Source of the DNA: Proteobacteria bacterium SG_bin9 | GTDB taxonomy: Bacteria > Pseudomonadota > Alphaproteobacteria > Rhizobiales > Xanthobacteraceae | Length of the DNA: 27,388 nucleotides | Direction of reading: 5' to 3' | Assembly: GCA_002083525.1 (NCBI GenBank) | Contig: LWDM01000011.1 | Span: 1,722 to 29,109, forward strand | In this document: one piece after another, positions 15,222 through 22,356 of the stretch | Position numbering within the stretch: the first letter of the stretch is position 1 | Layout: each line of letters begins with the position of its first letter | The notes under the pieces: generated by a model | The model's database searches: none | The model's input: the letters and a program-made list of their open reading frames with translations, nothing else | What the model was told of the DNA's origin: nothing | Program-made: the position numbers and the translations under genes

Positions 15222-16811
15222 ATGAACCGGCGGAGAGTGATTGCGGTTGCCGTCGTACTCGCGGTGCTCGGGACAGCACTGCCGATGGCTGCCATGTTCT
15301 ACTTCTCGTGGATGCGGACCGTCCATCAGGAGCAGAAGCGGCTCGAGCTGTTCGCTCGCCACACCATCATGCGCGCCAATCATTCGCTGAAGCAGGCGAC
15401 GGAAGCGCTGCAGATCGCTGACAAGTTCAACGTCGCGCCGTGCTCGAAGGAGCATGTGCTGGAAATGCGCAAGCTCGCCGTCAACACCCGCTCGGTGGAA
15501 GAAGTCGGCTATTTCGAGAACGGCTTCCTCAAGTGCACCTCCTGGGGCGTCACCGAAGGCACGATCCGGCAGGTGCCGGTCGACTTCACGACGCCGGAGG
15601 GCGTTCAGATCGCCATCCGGATGAAGCCGAAGGTGAGCATGAGCGAACCGATGATGGCGATGCACTTCAAATCGCATAACGTGCTCGTCGATCCGGTCCG
15701 CCTCGTCGACATCGTCGCCGATCCGAGCGTCCAGCTTGCGATTGCCAATGACAAAGGCGCGCTGCTCGCGACCCTCAACAATCCCGATCTTGCATTGACC
15801 GCAGCCGCGGTGGCCAAGCCCGGCAACAGCATCAGCGAGGATCACCTCGTTGCGAGCACCCGCGAAGGCAACTGGATCGCGGTTGCGATCGCGCCGCGCA
15901 CGGTGTTGCTCGGCAAGCTGCGCAACGAACAAATGTGGATGCTGCCGCTGGGCCTGTTGATCGCCGCCGCGATCGTCGGCCTCGTCGTGTGGTTCTCGCG
16001 CCGGCGTCTCTCGCCGCTCGGCGAACTCTCCATCGCCGTGCAGAACCGCGAATTCATCGTCCACTACCAGCCGATCGTCGAGCTGAAGACCGGCCAATGC
16101 GTGGGCGCCGAAGCGCTGGTGCGCTGGCGCCGGCCCGACGGCACGCTGGTGCGGCCGGATCTTTTCATTCCGCTCGCCGAGGAAAGCGGCCTGATCCTGC
16201 CGATCACCGATCAGGTGGTGGAGTCGGTGGTTCGCGATCTCAATGCGTTGCTGGTCGCCGATCGCTCGCTGCACATCGCCATCAACCTCAGCGCGCTCGA
16301 TATCAAGACCGCGCGCATCCTGCCAGTGATCGGGCAGCTGCTCGAACACACGGGCATCGAGCCGCAGCAGATTTCGCTCGAGACGACCGAACGCGGCTTC
16401 ATGGACGTCGCCTCGGCGCGCTCGACGCTGGCCAAGGCGCGCGAGCTTGGCCATACCGTCGCGATCGACGACTTCGGCACGGGCTACTCCAGCCTGTCCA
16501 ACCTGCAGAGCCTGCCGCTCGACACACTGAAGATCGACAAGTCGTTCATCGACACCATCGGCATGGATTCGGCGACGAGCTCGGTCACGCCGCACATCAT
16601 CGGCATGGCCAAGTCGCTGAATCTCAAGATCGTCGCCGAAGGCGTCGAGACGCAAATCCAGGCCGACTACCTGCTTGGACGCGATGTCGACTACGCGCAG
16701 GGATGGCTGTTCTCGAAAGCGCTTCCCGCGTTCGATTTCATCGCCTACTACCGCCGCAGCAAGAACCAGCAGAACTGGCTCGTGAGCAGCGGCATTCCGC
16801 GCGTCGCGTAA
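15222..16811 (+). CDS. CSS-type membrane-bound EAL phosphodiesterase (PdeC-like)
   Basis: A 529-residue protein with a helix at about 6-28, a periplasmic domain (30-235), a second helix at about 238-260, and a cytoplasmic EAL domain (about 265-515). This is the layout of CSS-motif phosphodiesterases such as E. coli PdeC, whose two periplasmic cysteines sense redox state through a disulfide. The two cysteines here are C74 and C105; the second is in C-T-S rather than C-S-S. Catalytic residues look complete: EAL at 297-299, N355, E387, DDFGTGYSS at 416-424, K437, E473, Q493. It should hydrolyse cyclic-di-GMP to pGpG. A GGGGA lies about 11 nt before the ATG at 15222. It is convergent with the DUF1579 gene, 26 nt apart. 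Confidence 0.93.
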   Translation: MNRRRVIAVAVVLAVLGTALPMAAMFYFSWMRTVHQEQKRLELFARHTIMRANHSLKQATEALQIADKFNVAPCSKEHVLEMRKLAVNTRSVEEVGYFENGFLKCTSWGVTEGTIRQVPVDFTTPEGVQIAIRMKPKVSMSEPMMAMHFKSHNVLVDPVRLVDIVADPSVQLAIANDKGALLATLNNPDLALTAAAVAKPGNSISEDHLVASTREGNWIAVAIAPRTVLLGKLRNEQMWMLPLGLLIAAAIVGLVVWFSRRRLSPLGELSIAVQNREFIVHYQPIVELKTGQCVGAEALVRWRRPDGTLVRPDLFIPLAEESGLILPITDQVVESVVRDLNALLVADRSLHIAINLSALDIKTARILPVIGQLLEHTGIEPQQISLETTERGFMDVASARSTLAKARELGHTVAIDDFGTGYSSLSNLQSLPLDTLKIDKSFIDTIGMDSATSSVTPHIIGMAKSLNLKIVAEGVETQIQADYLLGRDVDYAQGWLFSKALPAFDFIAYYRRSKNQQNWLVSSGIPRVA

Positions 16812-16837
16812 GCGCGGCCTCCAGCGCCCCGATCGCC

Positions 16838-17320
16838 CTAGCCGGTCCGGCGGTAGTGCACCGTCATGATCTCGGTCCACGCGCCATCCTCGCCCTGGAT
16901 ACGCGACGTCAGGGTGCGATGATCCTTCGACACGAATTCGATCGCGTCCTTGTATTTGGCGGTGCCGTCGCCGCTCATGTTCGGGCCCTCGGCATCGAGC
17001 GTGAGCACCCGCCCCGCAGCATCGACCGAACCGCTGGTGTAGTTCCAGAGGTGCGTCATCATCGATCCGACGAAGGTGCCGATATAGGTCCCCTTCTGCG
17101 GATCGTAACCGAGAGTCATTACGGTGCGGCCAACGCCGCCGGTGGGCATGTCCCCTTCGCCGTCGCCGATCGTCCAAAGCCCGCCGAGGGAGCGGACGCT
17201 CTCCTTGCCTTTGATCGTGACCGGCGGCTCATCGGGCGTCATCGAAAATTCGCACTCGGACGCCCAGTTGCCGACGAGCTGTTCAAGCCAGGCATGTTCC
17301 TTCTGCGGTTCAGCTTGCAT
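16838..17320 (-). CDS. DUF1579 family protein
   Basis: A 160-residue protein of the DUF1579 family (function unknown, lipocalin-like barrel expected). Visible family features: HAWLEQLVGNWASECEF near the start, KGKESVRSLGGLWTIGDGEG, TLGYDPQKGTYIGTFVGSM and LTLDAEGPNMSG. The ATG at 17318-17320 has GGAG about 7 nt upstream. It is the last gene of the ArsR-headed block, 109 nt after DUF1772; with no terminator seen in that gap, it may share the transcript. Genes of this family are frequently seen beside VOC and SRPBCC genes, as here. No membrane segment or signal peptide. Confidence 0.85.
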   Translation of the reverse strand: MQAEPQKEHAWLEQLVGNWASECEFSMTPDEPPVTIKGKESVRSLGGLWTIGDGEGDMPTGGVGRTVMTLGYDPQKGTYIGTFVGSMMTHLWNYTSGSVDAAGRVLTLDAEGPNMSGDGTAKYKDAIEFVSKDHRTLTSRIQGEDGAWTEIMTVHYRRTG

Positions 17321-17429
17321 TCTTCTTCTCCATGTCAGGGGTGAGCAGGGTTGAGGTAGGCGCAAAGGCGGGGGTAGCAAACGTTAGTGGCACCGAGGCG
17401 ACAGTCAGATGCGCCTCAGCGTCGCGCCC

Positions 17430-17906
17430 TTATGGGAGCGCCTTGATCAGGCATGCGGATGCGATCACCGACGCGCCGGTGCGGACGTGGTTCCACATCG
17501 TCCAGTCGGTGAGATAACGCGCCCAGACGTTCGCTGCGTTGCCGCTCTGCGCGTTGACGGCGGCGAGTTCGTCGTTGAGCGGCACGTTCAGCGCGATGGT
17601 GACGGCGAACGTGCCGAGCACATAGATCGTGCTGCCGATCAAGAGATACGCCGCACCGGGCTCCGACCAGCGCATGATCGCCGACAACGCGAGCACGAGG
17701 CACAGCACGGCCGTTCCCATGAACACGCCCAGGAACGCCGGATTGAGCACGACGACGTTGATCGACTGCATCGCCGAAATGCCGTTCGCCGCCGGCAGCC
17801 GTCCCAGCGCGCCCATCACAAAGGACGAGAACGCGAAGAAGACACCGGCAATCAGTCCCGTGCCGAGCACGGAGATGAAAGTCACCGCGGGCAGCAGGCG
17901 CTCCAT
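17430..17906 (-). CDS. DUF1772 (anthrone oxygenase-like) membrane protein
   Basis: A 158-residue integral membrane protein with four helices, at about residues 5-32, 53-78, 84-110 and 135-155. The pattern FFAFSSFVMGALGRLPAANGISAMQSIN is typical of the DUF1772/anthrone-oxygenase-like family, and NVPLNDELA followed by W..Y...W..WNHVRT near the end matches its C-terminal signature. Enzymatic activity is shown for only a few relatives, so none is assumed. The ATG at 17904-17906 has AAAGGA about 6 nt upstream and lies 20 nt after the AHSA1 gene, so it is in the same operon. The longer open frame to 18284 is out of phase with the AHSA1 gene and is not real. Confidence 0.85.
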   Translation of the reverse strand: MERLLPAVTFISVLGTGLIAGVFFAFSSFVMGALGRLPAANGISAMQSINVVVLNPAFLGVFMGTAVLCLVLALSAIMRWSEPGAAYLLIGSTIYVLGTFAVTIALNVPLNDELAAVNAQSGNAANVWARYLTDWTMWNHVRTGASVIASACLIKALP

Positions 17907-17926
17907 ATCGCTTCCTTTCAAATCGC

Positions 17927-18400
17927 TCAGCTCTCGACGTTTTGGCCGAGACGGTCGAGGCTCTGCGCCCAGCCCATCTCCATGCCGCTCAGCATCTGTG
18001 GCGCGATCGGCGCTTTGCCGATCGCATCGGCAAACACGGTCAGCCGCGTCTTCTCGCCCAACTCCTCGAACGCGATCACCGCTAGCTCCTCGATCTGGAC
18101 GCCGCCGTCGAGATCGACCGCTTCGCAGTTGAACACCAGCCGATGCGGTTCGACGATTTCCAGATACGTGCCGGTCATCGGATAGACCGAACCGTCCGGC
18201 GCCTGCATGTGGATGAGCATCTTGCCGCCGGGCCGGACATCGATCTCGCACACCGGATTGGTGAAGTGCGAAGGCCCCCACCATTGCATCAGCTGCTTCG
18301 GATCAACCCAGGCCCGGAAAACGACCTCGCGCGGCGCGTTGAGGATGCGCGTGATCGTCATCACGACGCGGTTGGGCAGCACTTTGGTTTGCATGTTCAT
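17927..18400 (-). CDS. SRPBCC/AHSA1-domain protein
   Basis: A 157-residue cytosolic protein of the START-like (SRPBCC) fold, AHSA1 subgroup. The family opening is clear: VVMTITRILNAPREVVFRAWVDPKQLMQWWGPSHFTNP, followed by DVRPGGKMLIHMQAPDGS and GTYLEIVEPHRLVF. Such proteins hold hydrophobic ligands, and genes for them often lie beside an ArsR gene, as here. The start at 18398-18400 is chosen because GGAAGG lies at good distance upstream, inside the end of the MmcQ gene; ATGs at 18406 and 18394 also exist. The MmcQ stop codon (18403-18405) is 2 nt upstream, so translation is probably coupled. Confidence 0.9.
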   Translation of the reverse strand: MNMQTKVLPNRVVMTITRILNAPREVVFRAWVDPKQLMQWWGPSHFTNPVCEIDVRPGGKMLIHMQAPDGSVYPMTGTYLEIVEPHRLVFNCEAVDLDGGVQIEELAVIAFEELGEKTRLTVFADAIGKAPIAPQMLSGMEMGWAQSLDRLGQNVES

Positions 18401-18402
18401 TC

Positions 18403-18759
18403 TCATCCCTTCCGTCGTGTGGATTTGCGCGGTGCGGGCTTGCGCGGCGATTTCGGCAGCGCGTGACGCCACGCCGTTTCAAGTGCGGCCTTCAGCTCGG
18501 CCACGCCCAACGCTGCGAGCGTCGCCGTGGTCCAGCCCTGCGCGCCCCAGCCGTTCGGTATGCGCTCGAACGCATCGGGCGCGGTCAGGCACTTCAGCTC
18601 CTGCTCATCCGGCGTGAACTTGAGGTTGGCCGAACGGCCGTCGGCTGCAAGCGTCGCGTAGATGCGATTGACCCGGAACGCCGCGCGATCGAAATGCGGC
18701 GCCTCGGTGGTGCCCTCAAGCGCAAGCGCGATGGTGCGGAACTGCCGGGCTGTCGCCAT
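18403..18759 (-). CDS. MmcQ/YjbR family protein
   Basis: A 118-residue protein of the MmcQ/YjbR family, a small CyaY-like fold of unclear role that is often described as DNA-binding. Visible features: RTIALALEGTTEAPHFDRAAFRVN, IYATLAADGRSANLKFTPDEQEL and GWGAQGWTTATLAALGVAELKAALETAWRHALPK. The C-terminal tail (about 105-118) is very basic (K and R in a run), which would fit nucleic acid contact. The start at 18757-18759 has GAGG about 5 nt upstream and lies 10 nt after the SRPBCC gene. Confidence 0.85.
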   Translation of the reverse strand: MATARQFRTIALALEGTTEAPHFDRAAFRVNRIYATLAADGRSANLKFTPDEQELKCLTAPDAFERIPNGWGAQGWTTATLAALGVAELKAALETAWRHALPKSPRKPAPRKSTRRKG

Positions 18760-18769
18760 GCGGCCTCGC

Positions 18770-19303
18770 TTATGTCTCGGTGATGCGCTTGAGGTTGGCG
18801 AGCCCCTTCTCGAATTCACCGCCGACCATCTTGTCCGGGCTGAAGAATACACCCATCACCCGCATCATGAAGGGGGAGGAGCCTTCCATCGCCCAGGTCA
18901 GATCGGTGCCGCTGCCGCGCGGCGCCAGCGTGAACGCGACCTTGTTGCTGGCCGCGAACGGCGTGAGCATTTCGAGATCGAGCTTCACTTGCGACGGCGC
19001 ATGCGACTCGGTGATCCGCATGTGGCCCGAGCCGACGGTCTTGTCTCCGTCCCAGGCATAGGTCGCGCCCTTGCCGGCCGACGGCGTCGAGATATCGCGG
19101 CGCATCGCCGGGTCCTTCTCGAACGGCGACCACAGCTTGAAGCTCTGCAGGTCGTTGATCAGCGGAAAAATCTTCTCCGCCGGTGCGTTGATGGTGGCGG
19201 TGCGCGCAATGCGGAAATCGGCCGGCGCGGTGGCCGCGCGGATCAGAACCGCCGCGATCGCGACGGCAAGAATGAGGGCAATGATCGCAACAGCGGTCAG
19301 CAT
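18770..19303 (-). CDS. Membrane-anchored SRPBCC (polyketide cyclase-like) protein
   Basis: A 177-residue protein with one N-terminal helix (residues 2-24, LTAVAIIALILAVAIAAVLIRAA) and an SRPBCC domain (about 30-175) with FRIARTATINAPAEKIFPLINDLQSFKLWSPFEK, GKGATYAWDGDKTVGSGHMRITES and FEKGLANLKRITE at the end. This is the layout of the common membrane-tethered polyketide-cyclase-like proteins, which probably bind a lipid-like ligand; no enzyme activity is implied. The ATG at 19301-19303 has GGAG about 8 nt upstream and lies 28 nt after the DoxX-like gene. Open frame upstream to 19480 is an overlap with that gene. Confidence 0.88.
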   Translation of the reverse strand: MLTAVAIIALILAVAIAAVLIRAATAPADFRIARTATINAPAEKIFPLINDLQSFKLWSPFEKDPAMRRDISTPSAGKGATYAWDGDKTVGSGHMRITESHAPSQVKLDLEMLTPFAASNKVAFTLAPRGSGTDLTWAMEGSSPFMMRVMGVFFSPDKMVGGEFEKGLANLKRITET

Positions 19304-19331
19304 GACAAGTCTCCGGGCGAGTGTCGCTTCA

Positions 19332-19751
19332 TCAATAGCGGCGGAACGGAAACAGCGCACGGAATTCGGCGTCGCGCAGATACAGGCCGCCCCAGATGAA
19401 GAGACCGAGATAGATGCCGAAGAACGTATGCGTGAACAGCGGATGGCCGATGCGCACATGCGTTGCGATGGCGCCGCCAAGATAGCCGGTCAACAGGACT
19501 GCGCCCAGCAGCGATGTGCGCGGCCAGACGTAGAGCGCCGTGCAAACCAGCAGCAGAAGGCCCAGGAAGCGCGCCAGTTCCACGGTCGGCGGATAGCCCA
19601 GTTCGCGCAGGCTTGCCGTCACTTCCGGGATCGGGATCAGCTTGATCACGGAATCCATGATCAGAAACAGGACAACAATCGTTGTGAAGACACGGCCGGT
19701 CCAGATCATCCCGCGCGAGGATGCCGGCGGAGTTTGGGTAAGGATTGTCAT
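19332..19751 (-). CDS. DoxX-like family membrane protein
   Basis: A 139-residue protein with four membrane helices, at about 17-38, 61-78, 80-98 and 108-126. Segments such as VVLFLIMDSVIKLIPIPEV, LRELGYPPTVELARFLGLLLL and GAVLLTGYLGGAIATHVRIGHPLF match the DoxX-like group that neighbours ArsR and SRPBCC genes in many genomes. Role unknown; some DoxX relatives take part in redox control or thiosulfate metabolism, but that cannot be carried over. A 106-nt gap with an 11-bp hairpin separates it from the VOC gene upstream. The ribosome site is weak (AAGAAGAAAG). Confidence 0.85.
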   Translation of the reverse strand: MTILTQTPPASSRGMIWTGRVFTTIVVLFLIMDSVIKLIPIPEVTASLRELGYPPTVELARFLGLLLLVCTALYVWPRTSLLGAVLLTGYLGGAIATHVRIGHPLFTHTFFGIYLGLFIWGGLYLRDAEFRALFPFRRY

Positions 19752-19786
19752 GAATTGAGCTTTCTTCTTATTTGGATCGGGAAACG

Positions 19787-19812
19787 GCGGGCGCTACCTC
19801 AGTAGCGCCCGC
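19787..19812 (-). repeat. Intra-operon hairpin between the VOC and DoxX-like genes
   Basis: A perfect 11-bp stem, GCGGGCGCTAC at 19787-19797 with its complement at 19802-19812 and a 4-nt loop, lies in the gap between two genes of the ArsR operon. On the minus strand it is followed by CGTTTCCC, a poor T run, so a weak terminator or an mRNA-stability or processing hairpin is more likely. Confidence 0.65.
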
Positions 19813-19857
19813 AGTTGTCAGAACGTGGCAACATGCAGTTTCTTGTCGTTGTGAATC

Positions 19858-20304
19858 TCAGCCCTTCGGCATGTTCATCGCTTCGGGCTTCGGATGCGCG
19901 AAGCTCCATTCGTGACCGAACGGATCGCGGACGCGCCCGTACCGCGCGCCCCAGAAGGCATCCCACGGTGGCTGCGTCACGGTCGCGCCGGCATCGGCCA
20001 TGCGCTTGACCGCCTCGTCGCAGTTCGGGACTTCCAGATGGATCGTCACCGACGTTCCCTTCAGTTCCTTCGGCGTGCGGTAGTGATCGCCGCCATGTTC
20101 AGGGCCGCGAAACTCCGGAAATGAATCGACGACGAAGATTCGCGCGCCCATGAGATTGATTTCGGAATGCATCAGGCGCTTGCCGTCTTCATACGGCAGA
20201 CGGAATGTCTCGGTGGCGCCGAGCCCCTTCTTGTAGAATTCGAGCGCCGCAGCGGCGTCATCGACGACAAGGTGAGGCGTAACGACTTGCAGTTTCTCGG
20301 TCAT
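19858..20304 (-). CDS. VOC family protein (PhnB/glyoxalase-like)
   Basis: A 148-residue protein of the vicinal oxygen chelate fold, PhnB-like group: VVTPHLVVDDAAAALEFYKKGLGATETFRLP at the start, HSEINLMGARIFVVD in the middle, and VTIHLEVPNCDEAVKRMADAGATV...WGARYGRVRDPFGHEWSFA at the end. Possible metal ligands H46 and E143 are at family positions, but PhnB-like members often lack known catalysis. TGGAG lies about 8 nt before the ATG at 20302-20304. It is the second gene of the ArsR operon, 42 nt after the regulator. Confidence 0.9.
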   Translation of the reverse strand: MTEKLQVVTPHLVVDDAAAALEFYKKGLGATETFRLPYEDGKRLMHSEINLMGARIFVVDSFPEFRGPEHGGDHYRTPKELKGTSVTIHLEVPNCDEAVKRMADAGATVTQPPWDAFWGARYGRVRDPFGHEWSFAHPKPEAMNMPKG

Positions 20305-20346
20305 GGCAGTCTCCAGTCTTCTTGCTTGGTCACTTGACGGGCGTTT

Positions 20347-20745
20347 CTATTTCCCGCCCTTCCGCTTCTTGTCTTTCGGCGGCTTGCGGTTTTTCGGATC
20401 CTTCGGCCCCTTCGGCGGCAGCCCCTGCAGTTCGCGCAGATAATCCTCGAGACGGTCGAGCCGCTGCTCCCAGAACTGGCGATACTGATCGAGCCACTCG
20501 TCGAGGTTCTTCAGCGCCAGCGGCTCGATCTTGCACGGCCGCCACTGCGCCTCGCGGCCGCGGGTGATCAGGCCGGCATTTTCAAGCACCTTGAGGTGCT
20601 TCGATATCGCCGGTCCCGAGATATCGAACGGCTTTGACAATTCGTTGACCGTGGTCTCGCCGAGCGCGAGGCGCGCGAGGATCGCGCGACGCGTCGGATC
20701 GGCAAGGGCTGCAAAGGTCGCGCTGAGCGGGTCGGCCGGGGTCAT
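20347..20745 (-). CDS. ArsR/SmtB-family regulator
   Basis: A 132-residue winged-helix repressor: FAALADPTRRAILARLALGETTVNELSKPFDISGPAISKHLKVLENAGLITRGREAQWRPCKIEP is the standard ArsR core (helix-turn-helix about 32-56). Cysteine is almost absent (only one, in the RPCKIEP segment), so the classical metal-site cysteines are missing and it is probably not an arsenic sensor; it fits the group found beside AHSA1 genes. The C-terminal tail (from about 105) is K/P-rich and probably disordered. No clear ribosome site precedes the ATG at 20743-20745. It heads the operon, and its control region carries a tandem 16-bp repeat. Confidence 0.9.
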   Translation of the reverse strand: MTPADPLSATFAALADPTRRAILARLALGETTVNELSKPFDISGPAISKHLKVLENAGLITRGREAQWRPCKIEPLALKNLDEWLDQYRQFWEQRLDRLEDYLRELQGLPPKGPKDPKNRKPPKDKKRKGGK

Positions 20746-20748
20746 ATA

Positions 20749-20780
20749 TTTAACCGAATGGTTATTTAACTGTTTGGTTC
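20749..20780. promoter_or_regulatory. Tandem 16-bp operator repeat of the ArsR operon
   Basis: TTTAACCGAATGGTTA (20749-20764) is followed at once by TTTAACTGTTTGGTTC (20765-20780), with 12 of 16 bases matching. Within the first copy AACC-GAAT-GGTT is itself an inverted repeat. It lies 3 to 35 nt upstream of the ArsR ATG, the expected place for autorepression. Confidence 0.7.
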
Positions 20781-20807
20781 AGTACTCGCGACCGGCCCGC
20801 CTGTCAA
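20779..20807 (-). promoter_or_regulatory. Candidate promoter of the ArsR operon
   Basis: On the minus strand a perfect -35 TTGACA (20802-20807) is followed 17 nt later by TACTGA (20779-20784), a weak -10 that touches the upstream end of the operator repeat. Transcription would start inside the repeat. Confidence 0.5.
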
Positions 20808-20882
20808 GCGAGCCGTTGTTGGATTGTCGATGACGGAAATATTCCGCGCCGGAACAGCGATCAGCGCATTGAGAAGCCTGGA

Positions 20883-21614
20883 TTAACGCCGCGCCGGACC
20901 AGCCACGAGATCGATCGTGCTGCGGGCCATCGCTTCCAGTTCCGCGCGCGGAACATGCGCGCGCGAGCGAATGGCGATCGACTGGATCGATGCAGACACG
21001 ATCCTGGCCAGCGCATCGCAGTCGGTTTTTGGCGGCAACTCGCCCTGTTCCATCGCTGCGCGAAAACGGCCGGCGATTGTACGGTCCGAGTTTTCGATGG
21101 CCTTCTGAACGATCGCGCGGATCTCCGGATCGGACATCGCTTCCGACGCCGCCGTCATCACGGTGAAGCAACCGGACGGCCCGTGATCGCCTGACAGATA
21201 GATGTTGATCGCCGTCGCGTAGACCATCTCCAGCATCTGCCGCAGCGTCAGTTTCGGATCGAGGGCCGGCGCGAACAGCGCATTCGTCTCCGCGCGATAG
21301 CGCTGGTAGGCCTTGAGGAACAATTCGCGCTTGTCGCCGAACGTGCCGTAGAGGCTCGGCCGGTTGATGCCCATCGCGGCGCTGAGATCGTCGAGCGACG
21401 TCGCGCTGAAGCCGGACTTCCGGAATGCGGCGAGCGCCTTCTTCAGCGCGACTTCCGGTTCGAAGGCACGCGGCCGGCCGCGCTTGCGCGGCGGAGCGCC
21501 GGGCGGCGGCGCGACCGCTGCCTTGCCCGATTCCGCCGCCTTCGCCGCAGCCTTGGATGACTTTCCGCCGGCCAGTCCTTTGGACGGATCGCTCCTGCCA
21601 GATTTTTGTACCAT
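20883..21614 (-). CDS. TetR/AcrR-family regulator divergent from the GST gene
   Basis: A 243-residue repressor with an unusual N-terminal extension of about 45 residues rich in K, A, P and G (ending PPRKRGRPRAF, an AT-hook-like RGRPR). The TetR helix-turn-helix is ATSLDDLSAAMGINRPSLYGTFGDKRELFLKAY. The C-terminal domain has GDHGPSGCFTVMTAASEAMSDPEI, usual in the group that regulates detoxification genes. It is divergent from a GST gene, with a palindromic operator at 21644-21665 in the gap, so it probably controls both. The ATG is at 21612-21614; AAGGA lies about 12 nt upstream, rather far. Confidence 0.9.
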   Translation of the reverse strand: MVQKSGRSDPSKGLAGGKSSKAAAKAAESGKAAVAPPPGAPPRKRGRPRAFEPEVALKKALAAFRKSGFSATSLDDLSAAMGINRPSLYGTFGDKRELFLKAYQRYRAETNALFAPALDPKLTLRQMLEMVYATAINIYLSGDHGPSGCFTVMTAASEAMSDPEIRAIVQKAIENSDRTIAGRFRAAMEQGELPPKTDCDALARIVSASIQSIAIRSRAHVPRAELEAMARSTIDLVAGPARR

Positions 21615-21643
21615 TTCGAAAGAAATTCCTTGACCGCTCCTAA

Positions 21644-21665
21644 TTTATACAGAACGGTACATAAA
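21644..21665. promoter_or_regulatory. Operator between the TetR and GST genes
   Basis: Imperfect palindrome with TTTAT (21644-21648) and ATAAA (21661-21665) outer arms and an inner TAC/GTA pair. The core TATACAGAACGGTACA (21646-21661) shares 13 of 16 bases with the perfect palindrome at 23507-23522. A TATAAAT on the minus strand within it could be the TetR gene's -10. Confidence 0.6.
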
Positions 21666-21711
21666 TCAACGCTCGTTTCCGGGGCGTTGCATAAGCTTCA
21701 GGAGATGCCCC

Positions 21712-22353
21712 ATGGACCTCTATTTCTCGCCCCTCGCCTGCTCGATGGCCACCCGGATTGCGCTGAATGAGATCGGCGAAACCGCGAACTTCATCGAAGT
21801 CGATCCGAAGACCAAGCGCGTGCTGCTCGACGATTCGGACTATCGCGTCGTCAATCCGCTCGGCCTTGTCCCCGTCGTGCGCACCGACGAAGGCGTGGTG
21901 CTTACCGAGAACGCCGCCATTCTCCAGTACGTCGCCGAGACGTTCCCCGAGTCCGGGATCGGCGCCAAGTCGGGCCTCGAGCGGACGCGACTGCAGCAGT
22001 GGCTCTGCTTCATCGGCACCGAACTGCACAAGAGCCTGTTCACGCCGCTGCTCGACCGCAAGGCGCCGCCGGAGGTGAAGGCCTATACGCTCGAGAAGAA
22101 TCTCTCGCGCCTCGAACACCTCAACAAGCATCTCGAGGGCCGCGAATTCCTGCTCGACCACTTCAGTGTGGCGGATGCGTATCTCACCACCGTGCTGAAC
22201 TGGAGCCAGGCGACGCCACAGATCGACTTCAGCAAGTATCCCGCGGTCACCGCCTATCTCGACCGGATGCGCAAGCGGCCGAGCGTCGCCAAGGCGCTGG
22301 GCGAAGAAGTGAAGCTGTTCCAGGCCGAGATCGCCCGCCACAAGGCGGCGTAA
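21712..22353 (+). CDS. Beta-class-like glutathione S-transferase
   Basis: A 213-residue cytosolic enzyme. The thioredoxin-like domain (1-80) starts MDLYFSPLACSMATRIALNE, placing Cys10 where the beta-class bacterial enzymes have their active cysteine, and contains NPLGLVPVVRTDEGVVLTENAAILQYVA with the cis-Pro and the glutathione-contacting TEN. The helical domain (about 90-205) has the FSVADAYL motif. It probably conjugates or reduces electrophilic or peroxidised compounds with glutathione. AGGAG lies about 8 nt before the ATG. It is divergent from a TetR gene and convergent, 3 nt apart, with a second TetR gene. The hairpin that probably ends its transcript lies inside the latter's coding region. 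Confidence 0.93.
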   Translation: MDLYFSPLACSMATRIALNEIGETANFIEVDPKTKRVLLDDSDYRVVNPLGLVPVVRTDEGVVLTENAAILQYVAETFPESGIGAKSGLERTRLQQWLCFIGTELHKSLFTPLLDRKAPPEVKAYTLEKNLSRLEHLNKHLEGREFLLDHFSVADAYLTTVLNWSQATPQIDFSKYPAVTAYLDRMRKRPSVAKALGEEVKLFQAEIARHKAA

Positions 22354-22356
22354 GCC

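Noticed and set aside
15171..17177. Long open frame (668 codons) on the minus strand opposite the EAL gene
   Set aside because: Its product is R/D/H-rich with no known fold, and it is a mirror of the clearly coding plus-strand EAL gene and the DUF1579 gene; high GC keeps the opposite frames open.
17430..18284. Extended 284-codon frame for the DUF1772 gene
   Set aside because: The first 126 codons overlap the AHSA1 gene out of frame, while a good start with AAAGGA lies at 17906.
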